This document shows positions 1-10,751 of a stretch of 64,000 nucleotides of DNA, one piece after another. Where the stretch lies: assembly GCA_019671005.1 (NCBI GenBank), contig CM033726.1, positions 21,575,657-21,639,656 on the forward strand, written 5' to 3'. Position numbers and translations under genes: made by a program. Within the stretch, counting starts at the first letter, position 1. Each line of letters begins with the position of its first letter. Below the pieces are notes generated by a model that saw nothing but the letters and a program-made list of their open reading frames with translations, ran no database searches and was not told the DNA's origin. The DNA is from Hibiscus mutabilis. Its lineage: Eukaryota; Streptophyta; Magnoliopsida; Malvales; Malvaceae.

Positions 1-614
1 AACATGTCCATGATAGAGAATATGTTATACAATATTAACAAGAATTATATGATAGTTATAATACATGACACATGTACATTGTGATATACTTGCCATGTTG
101 TAGAGAAATATGAAATGCATTCTTATATGAAATATTATAAACATCATTTCATGTGTAAATAAATAAGTTCAATTGCCTCACTAAGTTCGTACTTAGCGTG
201 TGTCTTATGTCACATGTAGGTTTCCTGGAAATCGTCTATCGAGGAGCAGCAGAAACTTGGGGAAAGTCAAGTTACTACAATAAGTTCAATAAGTACGTCT
301 TTACCATAATTTGATAGACTAGTGGACATGTAAATATTTTAAAGTTGAACTGTCTACAACATAAGTTTACAACGTAATTATATGCTTTTATGGATGAATA
401 AGTTTAGAAATATGAATTGGTAACAATAGTAAAATCTTTAATATGGTTAAATGTTGTTTAGCCCTAATCGCATAAAAATTTTAAAATCAAGAAAGGGTTA
501 AACTACAAATTAAAATTTTGATATAAAAAAATTTACAAGTCAAGATTTCTTCCAATGATTTCGTAACATCTTTAATGTATATTCGGTCTACGAGTATACG
601 TTAAGGGTGTTACA
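1..614 (-). mobile_element. LTR fragment D-1 (5' end of a family D LTR)
   Basis: Read on the minus strand, this begins at 614 with TGTAACACCCTTAACGTATA and matches the start of the D LTRs at 49571 and 61453, including the conserved hairpin at 174-200. It contains no gene; the 60-codon minus-strand frame at 610-792 crosses the junction and is not coding. It interrupts the left LTR of element A, because the A sequence resumes at about 615 in register with about 8113 of the intact right LTR. The rest of the element and its second target-site duplication lie outside the window. Confidence 0.75.
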
Positions 615-2366
615 TAACCAACAATCCAAAATGACCAGTTACAACCCAAGAACAGCAAAACAACATTGCTGAAACAGGGAGTTTAACAAAATCATCTCCC
701 AAAACAACAACGAAAACCCGACCAACTATACCCGATAACATTTTAAACCACATCACTTGCGAATATAGTTCACAATTAACCATGTACCTCACTGTTATTT
801 TATAGGCATTAAACTAAATCATTTCCAAAGCAACAAACCATGCTTTTCAACAAGTATTTCCACATACATACAAGTATCGCTTACCATGTGCATTCTTCAA
901 TATTTCATAATCAAAACAGTATTAAACATACTTTAAAACATGTTTAAACAGTAGGTACCATGTAATATAAAACAAGTGTATAAACCATTTAGTAAAAGCA
1001 CGAGTGAGAGAGAAAACCACTTTATACTTACTTCCGAGTTTAAACCAACATTTCAAGCTAAGTTTAAACTCCCATTAACCACCTTTAAACTATTTCAAAG
1101 TTGAAACCCACGCTCTCACTCACCGATACGCGAAAACTCAATTTACCGACGCTAATTCATGAGTTTGAAGCCTCCAAAGCTTCACCTATAGCTTCCAGAC
1201 CAACCTCCCCTGTTTTAACCACATAACAACAGAGGATTAATGCATCTCAATGCATTCAAACACTTCAACAACATTCCTTATAAACCTCAACAATTCTTTC
1301 ACAATTACTCCACCACAACAACCGAAATCATCATCTAACTCCTTCAAAACAAAACCCAGCCACAAACTATCAATCTAGCACTTCCATTAACATCAATCAA
1401 CACTCAAAACAGATTACACCATCCTTATATCTCCAGCAACTAAACAGCCAACACAACACTTCAAAAATACAAATCTAACAACCTAAATAATTAGGGATTC
1501 ATGGAGTTTCTGGATTTCAATGTTAAAAACAACTTATCAACATTATAAAACATCCAATACATGTTAAAATCAATCCTCAACACTGAAAAATAGATCCAAT
1601 ATTGATCTTCTTCAATTTTATCAAATAAACCTAATTAAATCAATTAATCATCATGAACACATAAAATCAGATTATAAATCATAAATCAAGGATCAAATAT
1701 TTGGGAATATCAATAAAGAACCATTCAATAGAGGAGAAAAATGAACTTTACCTCTATTGTGTGATTTCTCCCTCAATTGATTTCTTAATGCTTGAGAAAC
1801 ACAATATTTCAATAAGATTTTGTAAATCAAAGATGAAGAATCATTTATAAATGAAGAGTTCAATAAAATAGATCTCTCACCTCTGAAATTTGATGAAAAC
1901 AAGAGTGTTTGGCATAATAGAAGTGAAGAGAAAAGTTGAGAGAAAAGTTTACGACGAATCTTTATAAAATCAATAACTACCTTTAATATTAAAACCCTTT
2001 TTTATTAATTAATAAAACACATGTTAAAATTCCTTAATTGAGGGAAGAAACCACCAACCAAAGTTTGGTAAAAATCTTTATGGATCCTAAGAATTTGACC
2101 CTTTTACAAACTCGTCACCGTTTAAAAATAGTTTTAAAAATTTACATTTTGGTCACCAACCAAAATGTCACCCTTAAAAATTCAATATCCTCAAATTGAT
2201 TTCTCCAATATTATCTATATATTAAATAATGATTTTTAACCATTTTTCTATATTTTAACTTACTCAAAAATATATATATTCTCGAATCCAACTCTAACCA
2301 CTAACCCTGTCCCCCAGACCATATAAGTAGCCCTTAAATCGCTAGGCCCAAAATCGGGCCATTGCA
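615..2366 (-). repeat. Element A 3' LTR (left copy, partial)
   Basis: It is collinear with the right LTR from about 8113 to its end at 10541, but about 0.8 kb is absent: sequence near 718 jumps from the equivalent of about 8217 to about 9015. It ends in TTGCA, a decayed TTACA terminus, directly against the PPT. Relative to this copy, the right LTR has lost about 0.1 kb between two copies of ACCAACCAAA (near 2048 and 2157). The short frames inside it, such as 1693-1902, have no domain and are treated as chance. Confidence 0.8.
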
Positions 2367-2981
2367 ACTCTCCCCACTTAAGAAATTTCGTCCTCGAAAT
2401 TTACCTTGAGGTAACAGATGAAGAAAATGTTTCAACCTATCCGATTTTCTTTCCCACGTGGCGTCCTCAACACCGTGGTGCCTCCACAACACCTTAACAA
2501 GCTCAACCATCTTGCCACGCAGAACCTTACTGCTGGTATCAAGAATCTCCACCGGTTCCTCATTATAAGATAAATCCTGCCTCAGCTCAATATCCTCCAT
2601 TAGCATAACATGCGATGGATTCGACCGATACTTCCGCAACATCGACACGTGAAACACATCATGAATCCTCTCCAACTCATGAGGTAACCTCAAACGATAA
2701 GCAACTAGACCCACACGCTCAACAATCTCATATGGTCCACTAAACCTCAGGCTAAGCTTCTCTTTTCTCCCAAAACGCATCATCTTCTTCTAAGGTGACA
2801 CCCTCAAAACCACCCGATCACCAACAACATATTCTATATCCATGTACTTCAAATCCGCGTAGGATTTCTGATGATCCGAAGCTGCTCTCAAGCGCTCATA
2901 TATCAGCTTCACTTTTTCATTGGTGTCTTTCAACACATCAGGCATCGAAACGTATTTTTCCCCAACCTCAGCCCAACACAA
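2334..2981 (-). pseudogene. Element A integrase C-terminus and chromodomain-like tail
   Basis: Two minus-strand frames (2790-2981, then 2334-2783) carry the end of pol. The first has the linker typical of Tekay/Del integrases (LKDTNEKVKLIYERLR). The second starts with the GPY/F-type module (MRFGRKEKLSLRF, then GPYEIVERVG), followed by LERIHDVFHVSMLRKYRSNP and a chromodomain-like segment (VEILDTSS, LVKVLWRHHGVEDATWE). In the family this tail guides integration towards particular chromatin. A stop and frame change separates the pieces at about 2785. The second frame runs through the PPT and stops 33 bp inside the LTR. Confidence 0.8.
2367..2382 (-). other. Element A polypurine tract
   Basis: On the minus strand the sequence is CTTAAGTGGGGAGAGT, immediately upstream of the 3' LTR. 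This is the expected plus-strand priming site. Near-identical tracts abut the LTRs of B, C1, C2 and E. Confidence 0.75.
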
Positions 2982-3093
2982 CGGTGTACGACACTTCCTA
3001 CAATCAAAGCCTCGTACGGTGCCATCTGTATACTAGCCTGATAACTGTTATTATAAGCAAACTCCACCAAAGGTAACTACTTTTCCCATGTCC

Positions 3094-3465
3094 TTAGAAC
3101 TCAATGATACAACACCTCAACATATCCTCCAAGACCTGAATCACACGCTCTGACTGACCATCCATCTGAGGATGATATGAAGTACTGAAATCTAGCCGTG
3201 TTCCTAGAGCACGATGCAAACACTGCCAAAATCTTGATGTAAAGCGCAAATCTCTATCGAAAACCATGGATTTGGGCACCCTGTGCAAACGCACAATCTC
3301 AGAAATGTACAGATCGGCCAACCTATCCAAGGTATACGTTGTATGCACTGGCACAAAATGCGCACACTTCATAAACCGATCGACAATCACCCAAATGGAA
3401 TCCTTTTTGGTCAGTGTCAAAGGCAACCCAGACACAAAGTCCATGGTGATTCTTTACCATTTCCA
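3094..3465 (-). pseudogene. Element A integrase catalytic core
   Basis: The 116-codon frame 3094-3444 holds most of the DDE core. It starts MDFVSGLPLTLTKKDSIWVI and contains the first acidic residue in VDRF, the second in FDRDLRF (usually SDRDPRF), TSYHPQMDGQSERV with the catalytic Glu, and LEDMLR. The enzyme would insert the cDNA into host DNA. All three acidic positions are readable, but the frame is separated by stops from both the zinc-binding region on its N-terminal side and the chromodomain tail. Confidence 0.82.
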
Positions 3466-4218
3466 TTATGGTATCCTTAACGGTTGTAACAACCTAAAAG
3501 GAAACTGATGTTCAGCCTTTACTCGTTGACATACCAAGCATCGAGCAACAAAATCAGCCACATATTTCTTCAAACCAATCCAATAATACTCTTTCTTCAA
3601 ATCTCGATACGTCTTAGTACTATCGAAATGCATAGCAAAAGGGCTAGCATGCGCTTCGGTCAAAATGGTACGCCTCAACTCTTCATCATCAGGCACCACA
3701 ATCTGACCTTTATAACACGATACCCCACCATTATTAAAATGAAAATCCGTAGGACTTCCATCCATGATATCTTTTACATGCGATATCAAACTCTCATCAT
3801 GTTGTATCTTTTTAATCAACTGTGACAAGGACGGTTTCACTTGCAACTCAGCCAATAACCCGCCGTCTCGAGTCACACTCAACCTAGCAAACATAGCCCT
3901 CAACTCAACAACAACTTTTCTACTCAAAGCATCAGCCACAATGTTAGCTTTACTCGGATACTCGATGGTCAAATCATAATCTTTAAGCAACGCCAACCAT
4001 CTTCGTTGCCTAGTATTTAACTCCTTATGCGACATCAGATACTTCAAACTCTTATGATCCGTATAAACTACACATTTCTCACCATAAAGGTAATGCCTCC
4101 ATATTTTCAAAGCAAAAACAACTGCAGCAAGTTCAAGGTCATGAGTAGGGTAGTTACACTCATGCAACTTCAACTGTCTAGATGCATAGGCAACTACCTT
4201 ACCCTCATGCATCAGCAT
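3466..4218 (-). pseudogene. Element A RNase H and integrase zinc-binding region
   Basis: This 250-codon open frame is the longest intact piece of element A. Its first half is RNase H: VVAYASRQLK, HDLELAAVVFALKIWRHYL, YTDHKSLKYLM, RQRRWLALLKDYDLTIEY and ADALSRKV, with acidic catalytic residues present in DLELA, YTDH and ADALS. Its second half holds the integrase HHCC zinc module (HASPFAMH, then CLVCQRVKAEHQ). It begins at an internal Met, because the natural start is fused to RT further upstream. Confidence 0.85.
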
Positions 4219-4229
4219 GCAACCGAGTC

Positions 4230-5240
4230 CAACATAGGATGCATCACTATAGACAACGAACTCTTTCCCTGACTATGGTTGAGTTAAGACCGGTGCTCGT
4301 GTTAAAGCTTCCTTTAACCTTTCAAAAGCCCATTGCCTAACCCCCGAGCACTCAAAATGAACGTTCTTTTGTAACAACTTGGTCAAAAGAGCAGCTATAT
4401 TGGAAAACCCATCAACAAACCTATAGTAATAACCGGCCAACCCTAGGAAACTCTAAACCCCTGACACAAATTTAGGCACTTTCCAACTCATCATGGCCTC
4501 AATCTTGTGCGGATCAACACGAATCCCCTAGGCCGTCACCACATGCCCAAGGAAGACAACCTCCCTAAGCCAGAGCTCACACTTGCTTAGCTTGGCATAA
4601 AGCTGATTAGCCAACAACATCTGAAGTACAATCCGTAAATGCCTATCATGATCCTTCTCGGTACGAGAGTGTACAAGAATATCATCGATAAACACAACCA
4701 CAAATTGATTCAAAAACTCATGGAACACCCAATTCATCATGTCCATGAAAGCAGCTGGTACATTGGTCAAACCAAACGCCATCACCAAAAACTCATAATG
4801 CCCATACCTCCTACGAAAAGCTGTCTTGGGCATATCCACATCTTTCACCTTCAACTGATAGTACCAGACCTAAAATCTATCTTAGAAAAAAATAAAAGCA
4901 CCCATAAACTGATCAAACAGATCGTCAATCCGTGCCAAAGGATACTTATTCTTTATCGTCAACTTGCTCAGTTGCCGATAATCTATACACATATGCAACG
5001 TACCATCCTTTTTTTCACAAACAACACCGGTGCACCTCACGGTGAAATACTTGGTCTAATAAACCCTCGATCAAGCAACTCTTGCTGTTGGGTTTTCAAC
5101 TCCTTCAATTCTTTTAGGGCCATGAGATACAGAGCAATTGACACTGGTGACGTATCCGCATAAATCTCAATGCCAAACTCTATCTCTCGATCCAGTGGCA
5201 ACCCCGACAACTCTTTCAAAAAACACACGGAAACTCACAT
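4230..5240 (-). pseudogene. Element A reverse transcriptase
   Basis: RT fragments lie in several frames. 4528-4854 carries MPKTAFRRRYGHYEFLVMAF, GLTN, and the catalytic box as FIDDIL (codons at 4681-4692, both Asp present), then HLRIVLQ and LSKCELW. 5037-5228 holds the N-terminal LMALKELKELKTQQQELLDR. Between them the palm and fingers are split by stops near 4870-4900. The enzyme would copy genomic RNA into cDNA. The long plus-strand frame 4639-5163 is its antisense shadow. Confidence 0.8.
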
Positions 5241-5299
5241 ACCATATGGATATCCTACACCCTCAACTCCTTCGAACCAAGATTCATAACATAGGCTAA

Positions 5300-5720
5300 G
5301 AAAGCTTGACATGTAGAATTCATCATTCATCTCGCTTCTAAAGCTGAAACAACATTAGACAAGAACATAGCGTTCTCACCTACAACCACCACCTCAAAAT
5401 CATCAGACAACTTTAGGGATATCCATTTGGTCTCAAAATCTACCACAGCCCTATACTCGGTCAACCAATCCATTCCCAGAGTAACATCAAAATCATGGAA
5501 TGGCAACTCCATCAAATCCACGACAAATACATGACCCTAAACCATTAGCAAACATCTACGATACAACTTCCTAAGCACGATTGTCTCTCTAAGAGAATCG
5601 GTTACTCTAACACCCACATTAAGGATTTCAACAAGTATATCAAGCAACTGTGCATGCTCACTCAAGATATATGAATGGGTAGAACCATAATCAACCAATG
5701 AATACAACGACAAAGACTAT
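5300..5720 (-). pseudogene. Element A aspartic protease
   Basis: The C-terminal half is the frame 5327-5521, with DLMELPFHDFDVTLGMDWLT, the usual hydrophobic-Gly flap region. The active-site loop lies at 5678-5700 and reads LVDYGSTHSY instead of the family's DSGSTHS; codon 5687-5689 is TAT (Tyr) where Ser is expected. This protease would cleave the Gag-Pol polyprotein. It is inactive on the visible evidence: altered active site plus frame breaks. Confidence 0.75.
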
Positions 5721-5729
5721 AAAGTGAAT

Positions 5730-6967
5730 GTACTTCCAACCACATCATAGTCATTGCGACCCTTACGATGCGCATACACTCTAGTTGGTCCACCTCCCTC
5801 AGGCTGGATAACAACCGTATGGGCCACAGTCTTCTGTCCACCATCCCTAAGCTGAAACTGGCCACGGTCACGACCACAGCCTCTTTGCGGAGCAATAACA
5901 GGTGCAATACCCCGCCCACCACTCCAACAAGCATTAGCCACAATAGCCGCAGGTACCTGACCCTCTCTGGCTAAACATGGGCAATCTCGCCTCAGATGAT
6001 CATGTGATCCACAAGCCCAACAGGTATTATGTGGAGCTCTAACCTGGGTACCCTACCCCTACGCTCCACACCCAACAACACCTCCACTGCATATCTGATC
6101 AGGGCGATACCTTATGTCACGATGTCTCTTGGCATGACCATGGCCAAAGTTAGAATATGCCACTCTCTTACTAGAGCTAAAGCCTCAAGACCCAGAATCT
6201 AAACTAAGGTTCTGCTTGATATCTTTGGCTCGCATAACCAATACATCAAAATATGTATAATCAGCAGCTAGCATGTACGTCTTAACCTCCTACACCAGTA
6301 TATAGTAGAAACGATCACATCGCTGATGCTCGTCAGGAACCAACTCAGGTGCATACTAGCTCAATCTCACAAACTATACTTCATACTCAAAAACAGACAT
6401 ACCACCCTGCACTAGAGCCATAAACTCTCTCTTTCTTTTGTCAAGATACCGGACCCCTAGGTACCTTTTTCAAAAAGCAACACAAAAGAACTCCCAGGAT
6501 ATATCCTCAGGTTCTATCCCAGCTATCACGGTAGTCCACCAGCTATAAGCATCTCCCTATAATAGGGACACAACACAACCCAACTTACGGGCATCCGTAC
6601 AACCCATCTAACCCAGTATCCTCTCTATACTAGCCAACCAATCCTCAAAAGCCTCTTGTGCTAGACAACAGAACTCAACTCCGCCCGGACTACAAAGATA
6701 CTCTAATGACAAACCCGTCTACCCAACCACTGGTGCCGGCACATGAATACCCACAACTGCTGAGTGAAAAGCACTAGTCATGGCCTGAATCAAAGGTGCC
6801 ATGCCACCTATTTCTGGCCCAGCTGGCACAGGTGGTACTTTCTCCATTTCCGCAGGTGGACTAGGTGGAGGCAGCGGCAACACTTTAGGAGGTATGACAT
6901 CCTCCTCATTTCCCTACTCAACGATAACAACAATTGTACTAGATCGCAACTCTCTCGTCGGTCCCAT
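5730..6967 (-). pseudogene. Element A gag
   Basis: The likely start is the ATG at 6967, whose frame gives MGPTRELRSS, then a premature TAG at codon 18, then a Pro-rich stretch (LPLPPPSPP) and LIQAMTSAFHSAV. The last part matches the E gag segment LIQAMTRAFQAV. Towards the C-terminus, 5981-6022 encodes a CCHC zinc knuckle (CWACGSHDHLRRDC), which binds genomic RNA during packaging. The capsid region between is broken by several stops. The first methionine was chosen because it aligns with the E gag start. Confidence 0.75.
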
Positions 6968-7228
6968 TGTGCTAAAAATTTATCTAAGGCATGATATTTC
7001 ACCAAAACAAAACAATCAGGCCAGCTTAAAGCAAGGATCCAAGACTTCCATTTCAAAACCAAAACATTTCAGACTATAATATTAAGGTAATGGGTTACCC
7101 AAACTTCCCCCCAACATAGTATAAAGTAATCAACGTGCATATTACAATCACCATGCATAGCAAACAACAAATTACAACCTGCAACAACGTTACAACAACC
7201 ATACCAACTCCCAATTATCACAAACCTG

Positions 7229-7240
7229 GCTCTGATACCA
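7229..7240 (-). other. Element A primer-binding site (initiator-Met tRNA)
   Basis: The minus strand reads TGGTATCAGAGC, the standard plant initiator-Met PBS, five bases downstream of the 5' LTR end. Confidence 0.85.
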
Positions 7241-7245
7241 CCAAA

Positions 7246-10200
7246 TATAACCCCTCGACCCGGCCTAGTCACAAGACCAAACTGAGCGAGCTACATTAGG
7301 TTTACCGAGGTAAACCGTGAAGAAGAAACTCAAAACACGTTCATTTTTTTCTTTTATCTCATCTAGATGCAAATTATTATCCTATATATTCATATTGACC
7401 GCATGTGAGAACTTAACTCAATCGAGCATCGAATCGATATCCAATTGGGTATAATTGCAATTTATGGACCAAATTGCACTTCTAGAAATCTACAAGGACT
7501 TAACCCATTTTTATGTTACCAACCTTTGATTAGTCCGATTTCATGCATATGTGTCGAAACTCAGTTCAAAACGATCATTCATACTCAATCAATTGCATCC
7601 ACAATGTTCAGGGACTGAATCGTAAGATAATAGAACTTCAGAACAACCAAATAATTAAAATAACTGCTAGCCATATCGGTACACTAAGGCGATGTAGCTC
7701 AAATCTGTATCGCTACGCTTACGCATACCGATACGTCTAGCCCAAAAATGTTATCTCGTATCGAAACGATCCCTCGCGTACCAAAACGCTGGCTACAAAA
7801 TGGCCTAAGCTCGTACCGAAATGCTATCATGTGTATCGAAACACTAAGCCTAAAATGGCTTATCCGTATCGGTACGGGGACACGTGTACTGATACGCCTG
7901 AACATGAAATGTATTCTTTTGGTGGTTTAATATGCTTTCGAAGATACCAAAACATCCTAACATGCTTCTAACATGTATATACACATTCAAGGGTCAAACC
8001 TCAGCAAGACAACACAAATTCATCAACAATTCATGCCATCTTGCATCAAATATTAAACTAGAGGCATGCTCTAAGAAACCAAGCCAAGCGAAGCACAAAT
8101 CTCAAAACCAATGCAACCAAAAATCCAAAATGACCAATTACAACCCAAGAGCAGCAAAACAACATTGCTCAAACAGGGAGTTTAACATATCATCTCCCAA
8201 AACAACAATAGAAACCCCATTGCCCTTATTACTTATAGTCTAATTCGAAACATACTTTTAGTGCCAAGTCTTTAGTGATCCCTTGCTTCCACACTACCTT
8301 CAAATCTTTAACTCTTTGTATTGATGGACAAAAATAGCGTAAGCGCACTAGGCTTAGTGAGGAGTGCTCAAAAAACAAAATACCATCAATGCATTTAAAA
8401 CCATTTCCCAACAAAACATTTAAATCTCATTTCAATCATCTTTTAAACACCACTTAAAACAACATTTGAAACATCATGCCTTGAAAACAATGCACTTAAC
8501 ACTTTCAAAAACCAACACATTAAACCACATGCAACATATATCATTAGCCATTAGCAAATTCCATTGCTAAACCTCAATTTAAGCATTCTCATGCATAACA
8601 AACCATGTGCAAAGCTTAAAGAGTAAACATGTACAAATTACATTATACAACAATAACCATTACATGACACATCCACAATTATATTATTTACAAGTGATCA
8701 TAACCAAGTTCCTTTACCAAAATAGTTCATCAGATAAACGGATTCAACAAGTGTCATCTCATCACTTCAAGTCATCGCAACCGGAATAGAGATACAATTA
8801 CAACCGCGGTACATTAACAACCAGAGTTAATTATAGCTCACGGGGACACCAACCCTAATCACCGGTTAGATGCTTAACCCACTAATGGGAGTTTTCGGTA
8901 CCATATAACCCCTCGACCGTTAGGGTACTTGGATAGAGTATTCGGTACACCATGTAAACCCCTCGACATCCAAGGTGACTTTTTATAATGCACTATCAAT
9001 CCTATGGCCGGAAAACTATATCCAATAACATTTTAAACCACATCACTTAACATTATAGTTCACAATTAACCATGTACCTCACTATTTTTTAATGCATTAA
9101 ACCAAATCATTTCCAGAGCAACAAACCATGTTTTTCAATAAGTATTTCCACATACTTACAAGGATCACTTACCATGTGCATCCTTTAATATTTCATAATT
9201 AAAATAGTATTAAGCATACTTTAAAACATGCTTAAACAGTGGGTACTATGTAATACAAAACAAGTGCATAAACCATCTTGTGACCGAGAGAGAAAACAAC
9301 TTTATACTTACTTCTGAGTTTAAACCAACGCTTCAAGCTAAGCTTAAACTCCCATAAACTACCTCTAAACGATTTCAAAGCTGAAACTCACGTTCTCACT
9401 CACCGATACGTGAAACCTCAATTCGCCGAAGCAAATTCAAGCTTCTGAAGCCTCCAAAGATTCACCGATATCTTCCGGACCAGCCTCCCCTATTTTAACC
9501 ACGTAAAAATAGCGGATTAATGCATCACAATGCATTCAAGCACTGCAACAACATTCCTTACAAACCTCAACAATTCTTTCACAATTACTCGACCATAACA
9601 ACCGAAATCATCATCTAACTCCTTCCAAACAGAACCCAGCCACAAACTATCAATCTAGCACTTCCATTAACATCTATCAACGCTTAAAATATGATTATAC
9701 CATCCTTATATGTCCAGCAACTAAACAACCAACACAACACTTCAAAAACACAAACCTAACAACCTAAATAATTAGGGATTCATGGAGTTTCAGGATTCCA
9801 ATGTTAAAAACAACTTATCAACATTATAAAACATCCAATACAACCTTAAAATCAATCCTCAACACTGAAAAACAGATCCAATACAGATCTTCTTCAATTT
9901 CATCAAATAAACCAGTTAAATCATTTAATCATCATGAACACATAAAATCAGATTATAAATCATAAATCAAGGATCAAATACTTGGGAATATCAATAAAGA
10001 ACCATTCAATAGAGGATAAAAAAACCTTACCTCTATTGTGTGATTTCTCCCTCAATTGATTGATTAAAGCTTGAAAAACACAAGATTTCAATAAGATTTT
10101 GTAAATCAGAGATGAAGAATCATTTATAAATCAAGTGTTCAAGAAAATAGATCTCTCACCTCTGAAATTTGATGAAAACAAGAGTGTTTGGCAGAGTAGA

Positions 10201-10541
10201 AGTGAAGAGAAAAGTTGAAGGAAAAGTTTACGTCAAATCTTTATAAATTCAATAACTACCTTTTAATATTAAAACCCCTTTTTATTAATTAATAAAACAC
10301 ATATTAAAAATCCTTAATTGAGGGAAGAAACCACCAACCAAAATGTCACCCTTCCAAATTCAATTTCCTCAAATTGATTTCACCAATATTATCTATATAT
10401 TAAATAATGATTTTTAACCATTTTTCCATATTTTTAACTTACTCAAAATATTTATTCCCGAATCCAACTCAAACCCTTAACCGGTCCACCAGACCGTCTA
10501 ATTAGCCCTTAAACCGCTAGGCCCAAAATCGGGGTGTTACA
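7246..10541 (-). repeat. Element A 5' LTR (right copy, 3,296 bp)
   Basis: In plus orientation it runs from TATAACCCCTCGACC (decayed TGTAACCCC) to GGGGTGTTACA. It resembles the E LTR at both ends and in several internal modules: the GTATCGAAACG-type array at about 7670-7905 and the hairpin with CTTAGTGAGG at 8336-8369. On the minus strand a TTTATAAA at about 10241 could be the core promoter, about 300 bp into the LTR; this is weak. No real gene lies in it. The frames at 7543-8789 have no domain. Confidence 0.82.
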
Positions 10542-10751
10542 CATCCTCTTGTTTTTTCTCTAAAATGTGGTAAAATGAATTTTTAAGAGTTTTGGTATTA
10601 TATACTTAGTCCCCACATTCCAGTGGCATATTTCCTCTTTATGCCCCTCTATTGCATGCATTCTTCAATTTCAACATTGTATTTAATTTCCATTTAATTT
10701 TAGTCCTTTTTTAATCTTGTTGTTGTTTTTGCTTTGTGTTTAATGCATTGC
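10542..10751. other. Unassigned spacer between elements A and B
   Basis: These 210 bp of AT-rich sequence match nothing else in the window. They may be original host DNA or a remnant of an older repeat. I see no open frame or RNA gene. Confidence 0.5.

Larger units (their letters stand above)
615..10541 (-). mobile_element. Element A: degenerate Ty3/gypsy chromovirus (Tekay/Del-like)
   Basis: This is a minus-strand LTR retrotransposon. From right to left it has a 5' LTR (7246-10541), an initiator-Met PBS (7229-7240), gag, protease, RT, RNase H, integrase with chromodomain-like tail, PPT (2367-2382) and 3' LTR (615-2366). The order PR-RT-RH-IN is that of Ty3/gypsy, and the integrase tail places it with chromoviruses. 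Frameshifts and stops break every domain, so it cannot be autonomous. The left LTR is shortened by insertion D-1 and by an internal deletion of about 0.8 kb. The right flank begins CATCC; the left target-site duplication is outside the window. Confidence 0.85.

Noticed and set aside
4639..5163. 174-codon plus-strand frame
   Set aside because: It is antisense to clear RT motifs of element A and has no domain of its own.
10542..10751. Host exon or RNA gene in the unassigned spacer
   Set aside because: Only 210 bp, AT-rich, no sustained frame, splice pattern or tRNA-like boxes seen.
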